Below are positions 25,890 through 34,443 of a stretch of 64,000 nucleotides of DNA, piece after piece. Within the stretch, counting starts at the first letter, position 1; each line of letters opens with the position of its first letter. The translations under genes and the position numbers were made by a program. The notes beneath the pieces are model-generated. The model saw only the letters and a list, made by a program, of their open reading frames with translations. It was not told the origin of the DNA and did not search any database. The DNA lies in NCBI RefSeq assembly GCF_018137945.1, contig NZ_CP073089.1, positions 434,001 to 498,000 of the forward strand, written 5' to 3'. Origin of the DNA: Brevibacterium sp. W7.2. Its GTDB lineage: Bacteria > Actinomycetota > Actinomycetes > Actinomycetales > Brevibacteriaceae.

Positions 25890-25994
25890 GCGGCAGACCA
25901 CGGAGAGGCAGTCAGCAGTGAGCCGGACCGCAGTGCGCCAGACCGGGCTGCGCTAGACGGCCTTGCGCCAGACAGCGGTGTGCCGGACCGCGGC
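25890..25994. repeat. Imperfect tandem array, seven 15-nt units
   Basis: Starting one base after the YhgE stop codon, seven consecutive 15-nt units begin at 25890, 25905, 25920, 25935, 25950, 25965 and 25980. Typical units are GCGCCAGACCGGGCT and GTGCCGGACCGCGGC; similarity is strongest in the last five. The array ends just before the region preceding the convergent ATPase gene. Confidence 0.7.
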
Positions 25995-26076
25995 AACCTA
26001 GGCCGCGGCCTGCGGCGACCAGCGCGTCGAGCGGCATCCGTCCGCTCGAACCGTGTCTGCCTCCCCGCGCCGCGTC

Positions 26077-26799
26077 TCACTCCTCGTCGAGGTAGCGCGT
26101 GTACCGGCGCGGGTCGTCCAGGAACCGCCGCCAGTGCGCGACCATCTCAAGGTCGTCCCAGGTCGAGTCTCGTATGCCCCACTCGCCGAGTTCGACGAGT
26201 CGGGCGCCCTCGGCGCTCGCGAGGATGGGGGAGTGGGTGGCCATGACCGTCTGCAGTCCGGCCCGTTCACGCTGCCGGATGAGCTGGAGCAGCGTGAGCG
26301 AGGACGTGAATGACAACGCGCTCTCGGGCTCATCGAGGATCCACAGACCGAAGTCGAGGAATCTGCCCGTGAGCGTGTCGACGAACATCTCGCCGTGCGA
26401 CCGCTGGGAGAGTTCGAAGCCGCGCAGCGCGCCGATCTCCATGAGGTGCGCCATGCTCTCGTGCATCGTCTCGGCGCGGAGGAAGAAGCCCTGCCGATTC
26501 GTCGTCGCGCCCTTGATGATCTGCAGGTGCTCCGTGAGCACAGGTGCCTCCTCGGCGTGCTCGCGCACCTCCCACGCCGAGCCGCCGCCGTGGGGAAGAT
26601 CGAGCGCGGTGGCGATCGCCTCGATGATCGTCGACTTCCCCGCACCGTTCTCGCCGACGAAGATCGTCGTCGCCTCGAACTCGAACCCCGCGAGCAGATC
26701 GCCGACCGCCGGGATGTCGGCCAGCCAGTCGGGCAGCTGCGGTGGGGAGTGCGCGTGCGCGGCGACCGACCGCAGCGGAAGGGAGACTCGGGGATCCAT
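26077..26799 (-). CDS. Small AAA/ABC-type predicted ATPase (COG3910-like)
   Basis: A 240-residue soluble ATPase with Walker A GENGAGKST (residues 49-57), a signature-like RSHGEMFV at about 133-140, Walker B WILDEPESAL (Asp156-Glu157) and the switch segment QTVMATHSP with His189. The compact length and SHGE signature match the stand-alone predicted ATPases of COG3910, whose function is unknown; OLD/RecF-like DNA metabolism roles have been suggested for relatives. The ATG at 26799 follows TACCCT by 7 nt, predicting a leaderless transcript; the longer open frame upstream overlaps lysE and has no support. Confidence 0.85.
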   Translation of the reverse strand: MDPRVSLPLRSVAAHAHSPPQLPDWLADIPAVGDLLAGFEFEATTIFVGENGAGKSTIIEAIATALDLPHGGGSAWEVREHAEEAPVLTEHLQIIKGATTNRQGFFLRAETMHESMAHLMEIGALRGFELSQRSHGEMFVDTLTGRFLDFGLWILDEPESALSFTSSLTLLQLIRQRERAGLQTVMATHSPILASAEGARLVELGEWGIRDSTWDDLEMVAHWRRFLDDPRRYTRYLDEE

Positions 26800-26846
26800 G
26801 GCACCGAGGGTAGCGCGGACACCTGACACGACCGCCTCGGCGAGGA

Positions 26847-27446
26847 TCAGCCGAGCGCGAGCCGCACGGCGAGGATGACGAGGACGACGGCGATGATGAC
26901 GTCGAGGACCTGCCACACCCGCGGGCGCGCAAGCCACCCCGACAGCGCCCGGGCACCGAGGCCGATGCCGAGGAACCACGTGAGCGATCCGACCATCGCC
27001 CCGAGCGCGAACGGCAGCACACCGCCGGGACCCTGCTGGTTGGCGAGGTTGCCGAGCATGACGACGGTGTCGAGGTAGACGCCGGGATTGAGGAACGTCA
27101 GGGCGAGCGTCGTCGCGATGATCGAGCGCAGGCCGCGCTGCTCGGTATCGGCCCGCAGCCCTGTCGCCTCGCGGGCCGATCGCAGGCTCGTCCACGCGAA
27201 CCACAGGAGGTAGGCCACCCCGAGCCAGCGGAGGATCTCGAGCGCCCACGGTGCCAGGAGGACGATCGCGCCGATCCCCACCGACCCCGCCCCGATGAGG
27301 AGGATGTCGGCGAGGATGCAGATCGTCAGGACGACGCCGAGGTGCTCGCGGCGGATCCCCTGCCGCAGCACGAGTGCGTTCTGCGGCCCGACGGCGATGA
27401 TGAGTGACCAGCCTGCGAGGAGACCGCTGAGTGCGTGAGTGACCAT
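26847..27446 (-). CDS. lysE: LysE/ArgO family basic amino acid exporter
   Basis: A 199-residue membrane protein with five to six helices. It starts with GLLAGWSLIIAVGPQNALVLRQGI, the LysE/ArgO hallmark, and contains FLNPGVYLDTVVMLG around residues 110-124. It exports lysine and arginine when intracellular levels rise. It is divergent from a LysG-type activator, the same arrangement as in Corynebacterium glutamicum. The ATG at 27446 follows TACTCT (27458-27453) by six bases, so it is probably leaderless; the open frame upstream to 27485 adds a non-family extension. Confidence 0.94.
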   Translation of the reverse strand: MVTHALSGLLAGWSLIIAVGPQNALVLRQGIRREHLGVVLTICILADILLIGAGSVGIGAIVLLAPWALEILRWLGVAYLLWFAWTSLRSAREATGLRADTEQRGLRSIIATTLALTFLNPGVYLDTVVMLGNLANQQGPGGVLPFALGAMVGSLTWFLGIGLGARALSGWLARPRVWQVLDVIIAVVLVILAVRLALG

Positions 27447-27515
27447 AGCGCCAGAGTAGGATGATCGGCGAGTGAAGAAAAACAAAAGAATCTACATCTG
27501 ATGCAGAATAGCTTC

Positions 27516-28511
27516 ATGAACCTCGAGCACGTCAGAGCCCTCGCCGCCGCCGTCGACGAAGGCACCGTCGAAGGCGGCGCGTATGTCCTCGGCATCACCG
27601 CCTCGGCGGCGAGTCAGCGCATCCGCGCCCTCGAATCCCGACTCGGCCAGGTCCTCCTCCGGCGGTCCAACCCCGTCACCGTCACCGAGGCGGGCGCTGC
27701 GGTCCTCCGCTATGCCCGGCAGGTCGAGCTCCTCGAATCCGAGGCGATGGACCGCCTCCACGGCATCGCCGTCGACGCTCCTGACGGCATCGGCACGGGC
27801 GAGGCCGGGGCGCGGCGAGAACCGACTGTGCTGCGCATCGGAGTCAACGCCGATTCGCTCGCCACGTGGTTCCGTCCGCTCTTCGCCGAGGCGGCCGCCT
27901 GGGACGATGCCGTCCTTCGGCTCGTCGTCGCCGACCAGGACAAACTCCTGCCGCTGCTGACGTCGGGGGAGGTGCTCGGGACGATCACCTCGGCGGCGTC
28001 GAGTCCGTACGGCACCCGCGTCGAACGGCTCGGCACCATGCGCTACCTCGCCGTGGCGGCCCCCGGCCTGCTCGCACGGCACGGGTGGACGGGTGCGAGT
28101 CCCGCGTCGAAGCAGGGGACGAGCCCCGCGGCGAAGCAGGGGAAGAAGCCGTCGTCGGCGCGCGCAGGCGGCGGTTCCTTCGCCGAGGTGGACCTCGCGA
28201 CCCTGCCAATGGTCAACTTCGGCAAGGACGACGACCTTCAGCTCGACTTCCTCCGCCGGCACGGAGTGACGACGATGCCGCCGATGTCGGTGGTGCCGAG
28301 CTCGGCGGAGTTCGCCGTCGCCGTGGCCTCCGGGGTGGGCTGGGGGATGATCCCGGTCATGCAGCTGAGCGAGATCGACACGGAACTCGTGCCGATCACC
28401 GCCGCCCCGAACGTCGACGTTCCGCTCTACTGGCAGCACTGGAAGCTCGCCTCGGATCGGCTCTCCCGCCTCACCTCGGCGCTCACCCGCGCCGCCGCGC
28501 AGATGCGCTGA
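27516..28511 (+). CDS. lysG: LysR-type activator of lysE (LysG/ArgP)
   Basis: A 331-residue LysR-type regulator. The N-terminal helix-turn-helix reads VEGGAYVLGITASAASQRIR (about residues 18-37) and matches LysG/ArgP rather than generic LysR proteins; the rest is a ligand-binding domain for lysine, arginine or histidine. A low-complexity insertion near residues 190-215 contains two copies of an eight-residue unit (ASPASKQG, TSPAAKQG) from a 24-nt direct repeat and is not expected in the family. The ATG at 27516 aligns with LysG; an ATG at 27501 is possible. It shares the 69-bp intergenic region with lysE. Confidence 0.93.
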   Translation: MNLEHVRALAAAVDEGTVEGGAYVLGITASAASQRIRALESRLGQVLLRRSNPVTVTEAGAAVLRYARQVELLESEAMDRLHGIAVDAPDGIGTGEAGARREPTVLRIGVNADSLATWFRPLFAEAAAWDDAVLRLVVADQDKLLPLLTSGEVLGTITSAASSPYGTRVERLGTMRYLAVAAPGLLARHGWTGASPASKQGTSPAAKQGKKPSSARAGGGSFAEVDLATLPMVNFGKDDDLQLDFLRRHGVTTMPPMSVVPSSAEFAVAVASGVGWGMIPVMQLSEIDTELVPITAAPNVDVPLYWQHWKLASDRLSRLTSALTRAAAQMR

Positions 28512-28575
28512 CGCCGGCGTTTCGGGGAAGGTCGGCCCCTCGGGCAAAGTCAGTTCCTCGGGAGGAGCTAGCGCC

Positions 28576-29160
28576 TCAGGCGAGGATCCGGTCGATGAGC
28601 CATTTGATGTTCGCGTGCATCTCGTCGACGGTCATCCGGTCCGGGGAGATGATCGAATGGAGGCCCATGCCGTCGATCGCGGTGAAGAGGATCGTCGCGG
28701 CGCGCCCCACCCCGGCGGGATCGAGATGCCCTTCGTCGGCGAGGACTCCGAGCCAGCGGTGGAGGCAGTCGTACGTGATCTCGTGGGCGTACTCGAGCAG
28801 CGCCTGCGAGCCTTCGCGCGGATTCGGCCCGAGCGCGTTGAAGTGCATCGCCAGCCACAGCTCGAGCTGAGCGTCGCGGTGCTCGTGCGTCGTGAGGAAC
28901 TGCGAGAGCACCTCGTAGAGACGCTCGCGGGGCGGGATGCTCGCGTCGTCGATCCGGAAATCGCTGATCTGCATCTGCATCGACCGGCGGGCGACTTCGA
29001 TGTAGAGATCGGCCTGGGTCGGGAAGTAGTGGCGCAGCGTCGACGCGCCGATCCCCGCCTCCTTCGCGACCGCGCGCACACTCAGTGGCGTCCTGCGCGA
29101 TTCGCCGGACTCCGCGAGACGGATCGCTGCCTCGATGATCTCATCGCGTCGGGACACCAT
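28576..29160 (-). CDS. TetR family transcriptional regulator
   Basis: A 194-residue TetR-type protein with the DNA-binding helices at residues 5-50 (LSVRAVAKEAGIGASTLRHYF at about 26-46) and a C-terminal helical ligand domain resembling BetI-like regulators. It is divergent from a small multidrug export gene across a 28-bp palindrome, so it most likely represses both. A GGAGGG ribosome-binding site lies just upstream of the start. The inducer is unknown. Confidence 0.92.
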   Translation of the reverse strand: MVSRRDEIIEAAIRLAESGESRRTPLSVRAVAKEAGIGASTLRHYFPTQADLYIEVARRSMQMQISDFRIDDASIPPRERLYEVLSQFLTTHEHRDAQLELWLAMHFNALGPNPREGSQALLEYAHEITYDCLHRWLGVLADEGHLDPAGVGRAATILFTAIDGMGLHSIISPDRMTVDEMHANIKWLIDRILA

Positions 29161-29197
29161 CCCTCCTCTCTTCCCGCATCACTCTACTCAGCAGATA

Positions 29198-29225
29198 TAG
29201 TACAGTGTACTAGTACGCTGTACTA
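29198..29225. promoter_or_regulatory. 28-bp palindromic operator between tetR and the export gene
   Basis: TAGTACAG at 29198-29205 is mirrored by CTGTACTA at 29218-29225, with a second palindrome GTACTAGTAC in the centre. It is the only extended palindrome in the 98-bp divergent region and is the obvious TetR binding site. Confidence 0.8.
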
Positions 29226-29258
29226 GAAAGCTGAGAACTCCCGAGATCGGAGCGCACC

Positions 29259-29732
29259 ATGATCGAGAACCTGCAGAATTTCGCCGATTCCTTCCCCGAC
29301 TGGCTGCAATGGCTGGGGGTCATGCTCGTCTCCGCGATCCCGTTCGTCGAGTCGTACTTCGGCTCGGTCATCGGGGTCGCCATCGGTCTGGGCCCGGTCG
29401 TCGCGATCCTCGTCGCCGTCATCGGCAACGTCATCTCGATGCTCGCGTTCGTCTACGGCGCGGGCGCGATCCGCGACAGGGCGACGAAGAACAGGGAGAA
29501 GGCCACCTCGCCGAGGCGGCAGCGGCTCAAGCGCATGTTCGACAAGTTCGGCGTCCCCGGCGTCTCCCTGCTCGGCCAGACCGTCCTGCCCTCGCAGATC
29601 ACGTCGATGGCGATGGTGAGCTTCGGTGCCGACCGCAACGTCGTCGCGTTCTGGCAGATCATCTCGATCATCCTCTGGGGCGTCCTCTTCGGTGTGCTCG
29701 CGACCCTCGGCGTCAACGCCGCGCTGCGGTGA
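29259..29732 (+). CDS. Small multidrug export protein (COG2426/PF06695)
   Basis: A 157-residue protein with four hydrophobic helices and the family pattern SAIPFVESYFGSVIGVAIGL near residues 25-44 and GVSLLGQTVLPSQI near 107-120, similar to small multi-drug export and DedA/SNARE-associated-like proteins. A strongly basic cytoplasmic loop (about 75-95) separates the halves. It is transcribed divergently from a TetR regulator over a long palindrome, which supports a drug-inducible efflux or stress role. CGGAGCG precedes the ATG. Substrate unknown. Confidence 0.85.
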   Translation: MIENLQNFADSFPDWLQWLGVMLVSAIPFVESYFGSVIGVAIGLGPVVAILVAVIGNVISMLAFVYGAGAIRDRATKNREKATSPRRQRLKRMFDKFGVPGVSLLGQTVLPSQITSMAMVSFGADRNVVAFWQIISIILWGVLFGVLATLGVNAALR

Positions 29733-29762
29733 TGGGCCGCCGAGGCGGACCTTCACTGAGCC

Positions 29763-29782
29763 TGTAGCACTGGTGCTACAAT
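29763..29782 (+). promoter_or_regulatory. Operator and -10 box of the vapBC operon
   Basis: TGTAGCACTGGTGCTACA (29763-29780) is a perfect 18-bp palindrome; its last bases are part of TACAAT (29777-29782), a near-consensus -10 box. The antitoxin ATG follows after six bases, so the message is probably leaderless. Antitoxin binding here would block the promoter. Confidence 0.8.
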
Positions 29783-29788
29783 TTGCTG

Positions 29789-30070
29789 ATGAATGCAGAG
29801 GGAGTGCAGGCTGAAAGCCTTTCGCAGCGTGAGTTGCGCAATGAGTCCGGGAGGGTCCTTCGCGCGGTCAGTGAAGGGCATTCGTTCGTGCTGACCAATC
29901 GGGGTGTGCCGGTTGGGCGCATCGTTCCGTTGGACGCTCCTGCTCCTCGGCTGACGATCGCTCGACCGGCTAAAAGAGTGGGTGGCTGGACTGCGCGTGA
30001 TCGCCGGCCGTCGAGCGACAACCGCGTCATGACGGAGATCATTGACGAGCTCCGTGAGGAGCGTCTGTGA
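29789..30070 (+). CDS. vapB: Type II antitoxin, Phd/YefM family
   Basis: The 93-residue antitoxin has the Phd/YefM DNA-binding domain SQRELRNESGRVLRAVSEGH (about residues 11-30) followed by LTNRGVPVGRIVPL (about 34-47). Its C-terminal half, rich in charged residues, would wrap around the toxin. It precedes a PIN-domain toxin with which it overlaps by four bases (GTGA). The ATG at 29789 is six bases after a TACAAT box; the frame is open to a TTG at 29783 which would lie upstream of the expected transcript start. Confidence 0.92.
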   Translation: MNAEGVQAESLSQRELRNESGRVLRAVSEGHSFVLTNRGVPVGRIVPLDAPAPRLTIARPAKRVGGWTARDRRPSSDNRVMTEIIDELREERL

Positions 30071-30462
30071 GCGACCCGTCGATCGTTTACGTTGACACCT
30101 CTGCACTCGGGGCTCTTCTGGTGGCTCAGCCGGAGTCGGACGCTCTGGTCGGCTGGCTGAATGGAACCTCAGCAGAACTCGTGTCGAGCGACCTGCTCGA
30201 AACCGAACTGCGTCGAATGGCCGTGCGAGAGGAGCGCGAGCCGACAGAAGTCTCTGTGCTCCTCGACGGAGTCTCCATCGCCGCTCTCGATCGGGCGGTG
30301 TTTCGCTCCGCCGGACTTCTGCCCATGCCGTATCTGCGGACCCTCGATGCGCTGCACCTGGAGGCCGCGCTCCGATTGGATGTCGATGCCCTTCTGACCT
30401 ATGACAAGCGCCTTGAGGAGGCGGCGCGGTCGGTGGGCCTCGAGGTCATTTCGCCCCGCTGA
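30067..30462 (+). CDS. vapC: PIN-domain ribonuclease toxin (VapC family)
   Basis: A 131-residue PIN-domain protein. The acidic residues that bind Mg are in place: Asp10 in VYVDTSA, Glu45 in LLETELRR, Asp94 in RTLDALH and Asp113 in TYDKRL. VapC toxins cut specific RNAs, often tRNAs, when the antitoxin is degraded. The GTG start overlaps the antitoxin stop, so toxin synthesis depends on antitoxin translation. This Phd-VapC pairing is common in actinobacteria. Confidence 0.93.
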   Translation: MSDPSIVYVDTSALGALLVAQPESDALVGWLNGTSAELVSSDLLETELRRMAVREEREPTEVSVLLDGVSIAALDRAVFRSAGLLPMPYLRTLDALHLEAALRLDVDALLTYDKRLEEAARSVGLEVISPR

Positions 30463-30625
30463 CGGGATGATTCCGCGACGCCCTCAGGTCGGCAGAACGG
30501 TCAGAGAATTCCTTATACCCACCTGACCGTTTCGCCGACCCAGTGCGGCAGGGCGAGCGGTGTCTGCTGAGTTCTGGATTCCGCTCCGGGCGGGCCGTGT
30601 CAGTGCCGGCACCTAGACTGACCCC

Positions 30626-32731
30626 ATGACGGAAACCACGCAGCTCACCGACTTCGACGCCCGCGCGCAGTCCGTCCTCGCGGAGCTGACGAACAACCCC
30701 GACGCCCGGTTCCGCGACGGTCAGCTCGAAGCGATCAGCGACCTCGTCGAGGGTCGCAAACGCGTCCTCGTCGTCCAGCGCACCGGGTGGGGCAAGTCCG
30801 CGGTCTACTTCGTCGCCACCCGGCTGCTGCGCGCCCAGGGTGCGGGGCCGAGCCTCATCATCTCCCCGCTGCTCGCCCTTATGCGCGATCAGATCGCCGC
30901 GGCCGGACGAGCCGGGGTCCGAGCGGCGACCCTCAACTCCTCGAACGTCACCGAATGGGACGGCGTCCTCGCCGATCTGCGCGCCGGGAGCGTCGACGTC
31001 CTCCTCGTCTCCCCGGAACGGCTCAACAACCCGCAGTTCCGCGACGAGGTGCTCCCTCAGCTCCTCCAGATCCTCGGACTCATCGTCGTCGACGAGGCCC
31101 ACTGCATCTCCGACTGGGGGCATGACTTCCGCCCCGACTACCGTCGGATCGGCCACATCCTCTCCGACCTCACGACCGATACCCCGGTGCTCGCGACGAC
31201 GGCGACGGCGAACTCCCGCGTCGTCACCGACGTCGCCGAACAGCTCGGCGACGACACCACCGTCGTGCGCGGCGAACTCGCCCGCGATTCGCTGCGCCTC
31301 GGCGTCCAACCCGGCCTCGATCCCAGTGCGCGGATCGCGTGGCTGAGCTCCCACCTCGGCGACTTCACGGGATCGGGCATCATCTACACGCTCACGGTCA
31401 GCGCCGCCGAGGACATCACCCGCATCCTCCGCGACCAGGGGCATGAGGTGCGCGCGTACACCGGCCGCACCGACGCCGAGGAGCGCGCCGACCTCGAGCA
31501 GCAGCTCAAGGACAACAGGCTCAAGGCGCTGGTCGCGACCTCGGCACTGGGGATGGGATTCGACAAGCCGGACCTCGGCTTCGTCGTCCACGTCGGGGCG
31601 CCGTCCTCGGCCGTCGCCTACTACCAGCAGGTCGGTCGCGCCGGTCGCGCGACGGACTCCGCCGACGTCCTCCTCCTTCCGGGGACCGAGGACGCCGAGA
31701 TCTGGGAGTACTTCGCGACCGCGTCGATGCCGAGTCAGGCCGATGCCGATGCCGTCCTCACCGCGCTCGCCGAGGCGGACGGCCCCCTGTCCGTGGCCCG
31801 CCTGGAGACACTCGTCGGGACGAAGCGCACCCGCCTGCAGCTGCTGCTCAAGACCCTCGAGGTCGAGGAGGCCGTGGAGAAGGTCCGCGGCGGGTACGTC
31901 TCGACCGGTCGCGGGTGGACGTATGACCGGGAGCGCTACGAGAAGGTCGCCGAGGTGCGCACCGCCGAAGCCCAGGCGATGCTCGACTACGAGGCGACGG
32001 GGGAGTGCCGGATGGAGTTCCTCATCCGGCAGCTCGACGATCCCGACCCGCAACGCTGCGGACGCTGCGACAACTGCGCGGGCGTGTGGTGGTCGACGGA
32101 GATCTCCGCGGAGACGCAGCGCGAGACCGCGGGAACCCTCCACCGGATCGGCCTGCCGATCGATTCGCGGAGCACGTGGCCATCGGGGATGGCGAACATC
32201 GGCGTCTCCCTCAAGGGCAGGATCCCCGCCGAGGAGCTTGCCGCCGAAGGACGCGTCATCGCCCGACTCTCCGACCTCGGTCAGGGGCAGGTCCTGCGGG
32301 AGTTCCTCGCCCCCGATGCGCCCGACGCCGAGGTCCCCGCCCAGATCGGCAGATGGTGCCTCGACGTGCTCGGGCAGTGGGATTGGGAGGACCGGCCCGA
32401 GGTCGTCGTGTCGCTGCCGAGCGCCCGCCGGCCGGTGACGATCCGCTCGCTTGCGGCGAACCTCGCCTCAGCGGGACGCCTCATCGACGGCGGTGAGCTG
32501 CTCCAGGTCCACGACCACGGGACGCCCGACGTCAACAGCGCCTTCCGCGTCAAGGACCTCCACGATGCGTTCGTCGTTCCTCCGGAGGTCGCCGAGGCGG
32601 TTGCCGGAAAGTCCGTCCTCCTCGTCGACGACGAGATCGTCTCCCGGTGGACGATGGCGATCGCCGCCCGCGCGCTGCGGCAGGCCGGAGCGACCGCGGT
32701 GCTCCCGTTCGCGCTCGCGCTGCGGGCGTGA
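30626..32731 (+). CDS. recQ: RecQ-family DNA helicase with C-terminal phosphoribosyltransferase-like domain
   Basis: The 701-residue protein has RecQ helicase motifs: Walker A RTGWGKSAVYF (about residues 52-62), DEAH box (Asp156-His159) followed by CISDWGHDFRPDYR, and motif VI YYQQVGRAGRA. The RecQ zinc cysteines are Cys461, Cys478, Cys481 and Cys484. The C-terminus differs from E. coli RecQ: instead of an HRDC domain it ends in a region with VLLVDDEIVSRWTMA (about 664-678), the PRPP-binding motif of type I phosphoribosyltransferases. This fusion is known in actinobacteria but its role is not. TAGACT lies six bases before the ATG, predicting a leaderless message. Confidence 0.93.
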   Translation: MTETTQLTDFDARAQSVLAELTNNPDARFRDGQLEAISDLVEGRKRVLVVQRTGWGKSAVYFVATRLLRAQGAGPSLIISPLLALMRDQIAAAGRAGVRAATLNSSNVTEWDGVLADLRAGSVDVLLVSPERLNNPQFRDEVLPQLLQILGLIVVDEAHCISDWGHDFRPDYRRIGHILSDLTTDTPVLATTATANSRVVTDVAEQLGDDTTVVRGELARDSLRLGVQPGLDPSARIAWLSSHLGDFTGSGIIYTLTVSAAEDITRILRDQGHEVRAYTGRTDAEERADLEQQLKDNRLKALVATSALGMGFDKPDLGFVVHVGAPSSAVAYYQQVGRAGRATDSADVLLLPGTEDAEIWEYFATASMPSQADADAVLTALAEADGPLSVARLETLVGTKRTRLQLLLKTLEVEEAVEKVRGGYVSTGRGWTYDRERYEKVAEVRTAEAQAMLDYEATGECRMEFLIRQLDDPDPQRCGRCDNCAGVWWSTEISAETQRETAGTLHRIGLPIDSRSTWPSGMANIGVSLKGRIPAEELAAEGRVIARLSDLGQGQVLREFLAPDAPDAEVPAQIGRWCLDVLGQWDWEDRPEVVVSLPSARRPVTIRSLAANLASAGRLIDGGELLQVHDHGTPDVNSAFRVKDLHDAFVVPPEVAEAVAGKSVLLVDDEIVSRWTMAIAARALRQAGATAVLPFALALRA

Positions 32732-32746
32732 ACGGGAGCAGCCGAC

Positions 32747-33514
32747 TCAGAGATCCTGGTGCAGCTGGAACGTCGCTCCCTCGGGGTCGGCGACCGTGGC
32801 AACGCGGCCGAACTCCGAATCCATGGGACCGTCGAGCACGGAGCCGCCGAGTTCGACGACCTTCGCCGCAGCGGCGTCGACATCGGCGACGTTGAAATAG
32901 GTGCGCCAGTACGAGTTCGGGGTCCACTGGCTCGCATCGCAGATGCCGGCGACCGCCGTCTCGTTGGCCCCGTAGGTCGCGTACTTGATCTCCTGGCCCT
33001 CGACCTCGACGAGTTGGAAGTCGAAGGCGTCGACGTAGAACTCGCACGCAGTGTCGTAGTTCGTCGTCATCAGCTCGAACCACACCGGGGTGCCCGGGAC
33101 GAGCGGCAGCTCGAACCCGGTGAACTCGTCGGACTGCCACATGCCGATCGGGGCGCCGGTGGGATCGACGACGACGGCCATCGAGCCCAGCGGGCCGACC
33201 GCCATCGGACCGACGACGGGAGCGGCGCCGTCTTTGGTGGCTTTCGCAAACGTGCCGTCGATGTCGCTGGTGTAGAGGTACGTCGACCACGCGGTCGGCA
33301 TCGTCGGATCCGGGTTCCCGTCCATCGTCATCGCCCGCATGAACCCGCCGACGGGCGCACCGTCCTTGTACGCCTGGTGGTAGTGACCGAAATCGGGTCC
33401 CTGATCGACGATCTCCCACCCGAAGACCTCGGAGTAGAAGTTCTTCATGGCATCGAAGTCCTGGCAGACGTAGTCGATCCAGACGGGCTGTCCTTGACGG
33501 GGATTATCAGGCAT
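32747..33514 (-). CDS. VOC family protein with two glyoxalase-like domains
   Basis: A 255-residue protein made of two vicinal-oxygen-chelate domains. The first contains VCQDFDAMKNFYSEVFGWEI (about 16-35), the second MTTNYDTACEFYVDAFDFQL (about 148-167), each the alpha-helix and strand typical of the fold. Two-domain VOC proteins of this length in actinobacteria are mostly uncharacterised; some are hydroxylase-like proteins. A GAGGAG site precedes the ATG. It is convergent with recQ, with only 15 nt between the stop codons. Confidence 0.87.
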   Translation of the reverse strand: MPDNPRQGQPVWIDYVCQDFDAMKNFYSEVFGWEIVDQGPDFGHYHQAYKDGAPVGGFMRAMTMDGNPDPTMPTAWSTYLYTSDIDGTFAKATKDGAAPVVGPMAVGPLGSMAVVVDPTGAPIGMWQSDEFTGFELPLVPGTPVWFELMTTNYDTACEFYVDAFDFQLVEVEGQEIKYATYGANETAVAGICDASQWTPNSYWRTYFNVADVDAAAAKVVELGGSVLDGPMDSEFGRVATVADPEGATFQLHQDL

Positions 33515-33669
33515 GGCAACTCCTCTTCGTGATGCTTCCTGGTGGCTGTGCAGACGGGGGTCGTCTGTTGGAATGATCGTAGCTGGTGGGAGAGGTCTGC
33601 GGGCACGATCCGGGGAAGCGGTCGCGGTCCGGCAGCGCGGCCGGCCGATGCGGTCGCGACCCGGTATCG

Positions 33670-34443
33670 TCAGCGCCAGGCGCGGGTCACCTCGGCGAAC
33701 TGCGGACGCAGGGTCGCCTGAAGGAGAGGACCGAAGGACACGCGCTTGACGCCGATCTCGGTGAGCTGCACGAGGCCGAGCCCATCGGGAATCGCGCCCT
33801 CGAGGGGACGCGCGGTGACGTTGAGCGGCAGCGGCACCTCGGACACGACCCGCTTGAGGGTCTCCGTGTCAGGCATCGCCACGGGGTAGACGGAGTCGGC
33901 GCCCGCCTCGGCGCAGAGATTGAGACGACGGATCACCTCGGCGGTCGGATCGGGGAAACCCTCGGGCGATTTGAAGACGTCGGTGCGGGCGTTGATGACG
34001 ACGTGGACGCGCTGGGCGTCGGCGGCGCGGCGCAGGTCGCCGATGTACTCGGCATGCTCCTCGGCACTGCGCAGCCGGCCGGCGCTGTGGACGGTGTCCT
34101 CGATGTTGAGGCCCACGGCACCGGCTTCGAGGAGACCGGCGATGAGATCGGGGGCATCGGTGTCGTAGCCGGATTCGAGGTCGGCGCTGACGGGCACGTC
34201 GACAGACGAGGTGATCCGTGCGATGCCGTCGAGAGCCTCCTCGAGGGGCATGTTCTCCCCATCGGCGTAGCCGAGGGAGTCGGCGAGCGGGTGCGACCCG
34301 ATCGTCAGGGCGGTGAACCCGGCCTCGACTATCGCCCCCGCCGACCAGGCATCCCAGACGGTCGGCAGGACGACGGGTTTGGCCTGGTGATGGGCGTCGA
34401 GGAGGGCGGAGGCGCGTTCGGCGAGCACAGTGAAGTCAGTCAT
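33670..34443 (-). CDS. Isocitrate lyase/phosphoenolpyruvate mutase family protein
   Basis: A 257-residue single-domain TIM-barrel protein. Visible motifs are LPTVWDAWSAGAIVEAGF (about 26-43), SADLESGYD (about 86-94) and GLNIEDT (about 112-118), the Mg-binding and loop regions of the ICL/PEP-mutase superfamily. The shortness and the absence of the full isocitrate-lyase KKCGH motif fit the small lyases of this group, such as oxaloacetate decarboxylase-like or methylisocitrate lyase-like proteins; the substrate is not certain. ATG at 34443 is preferred to the GTG at 34452. Confidence 0.85.
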   Translation of the reverse strand: MTDFTVLAERASALLDAHHQAKPVVLPTVWDAWSAGAIVEAGFTALTIGSHPLADSLGYADGENMPLEEALDGIARITSSVDVPVSADLESGYDTDAPDLIAGLLEAGAVGLNIEDTVHSAGRLRSAEEHAEYIGDLRRAADAQRVHVVINARTDVFKSPEGFPDPTAEVIRRLNLCAEAGADSVYPVAMPDTETLKRVVSEVPLPLNVTARPLEGAIPDGLGLVQLTEIGVKRVSFGPLLQATLRPQFAEVTRAWR

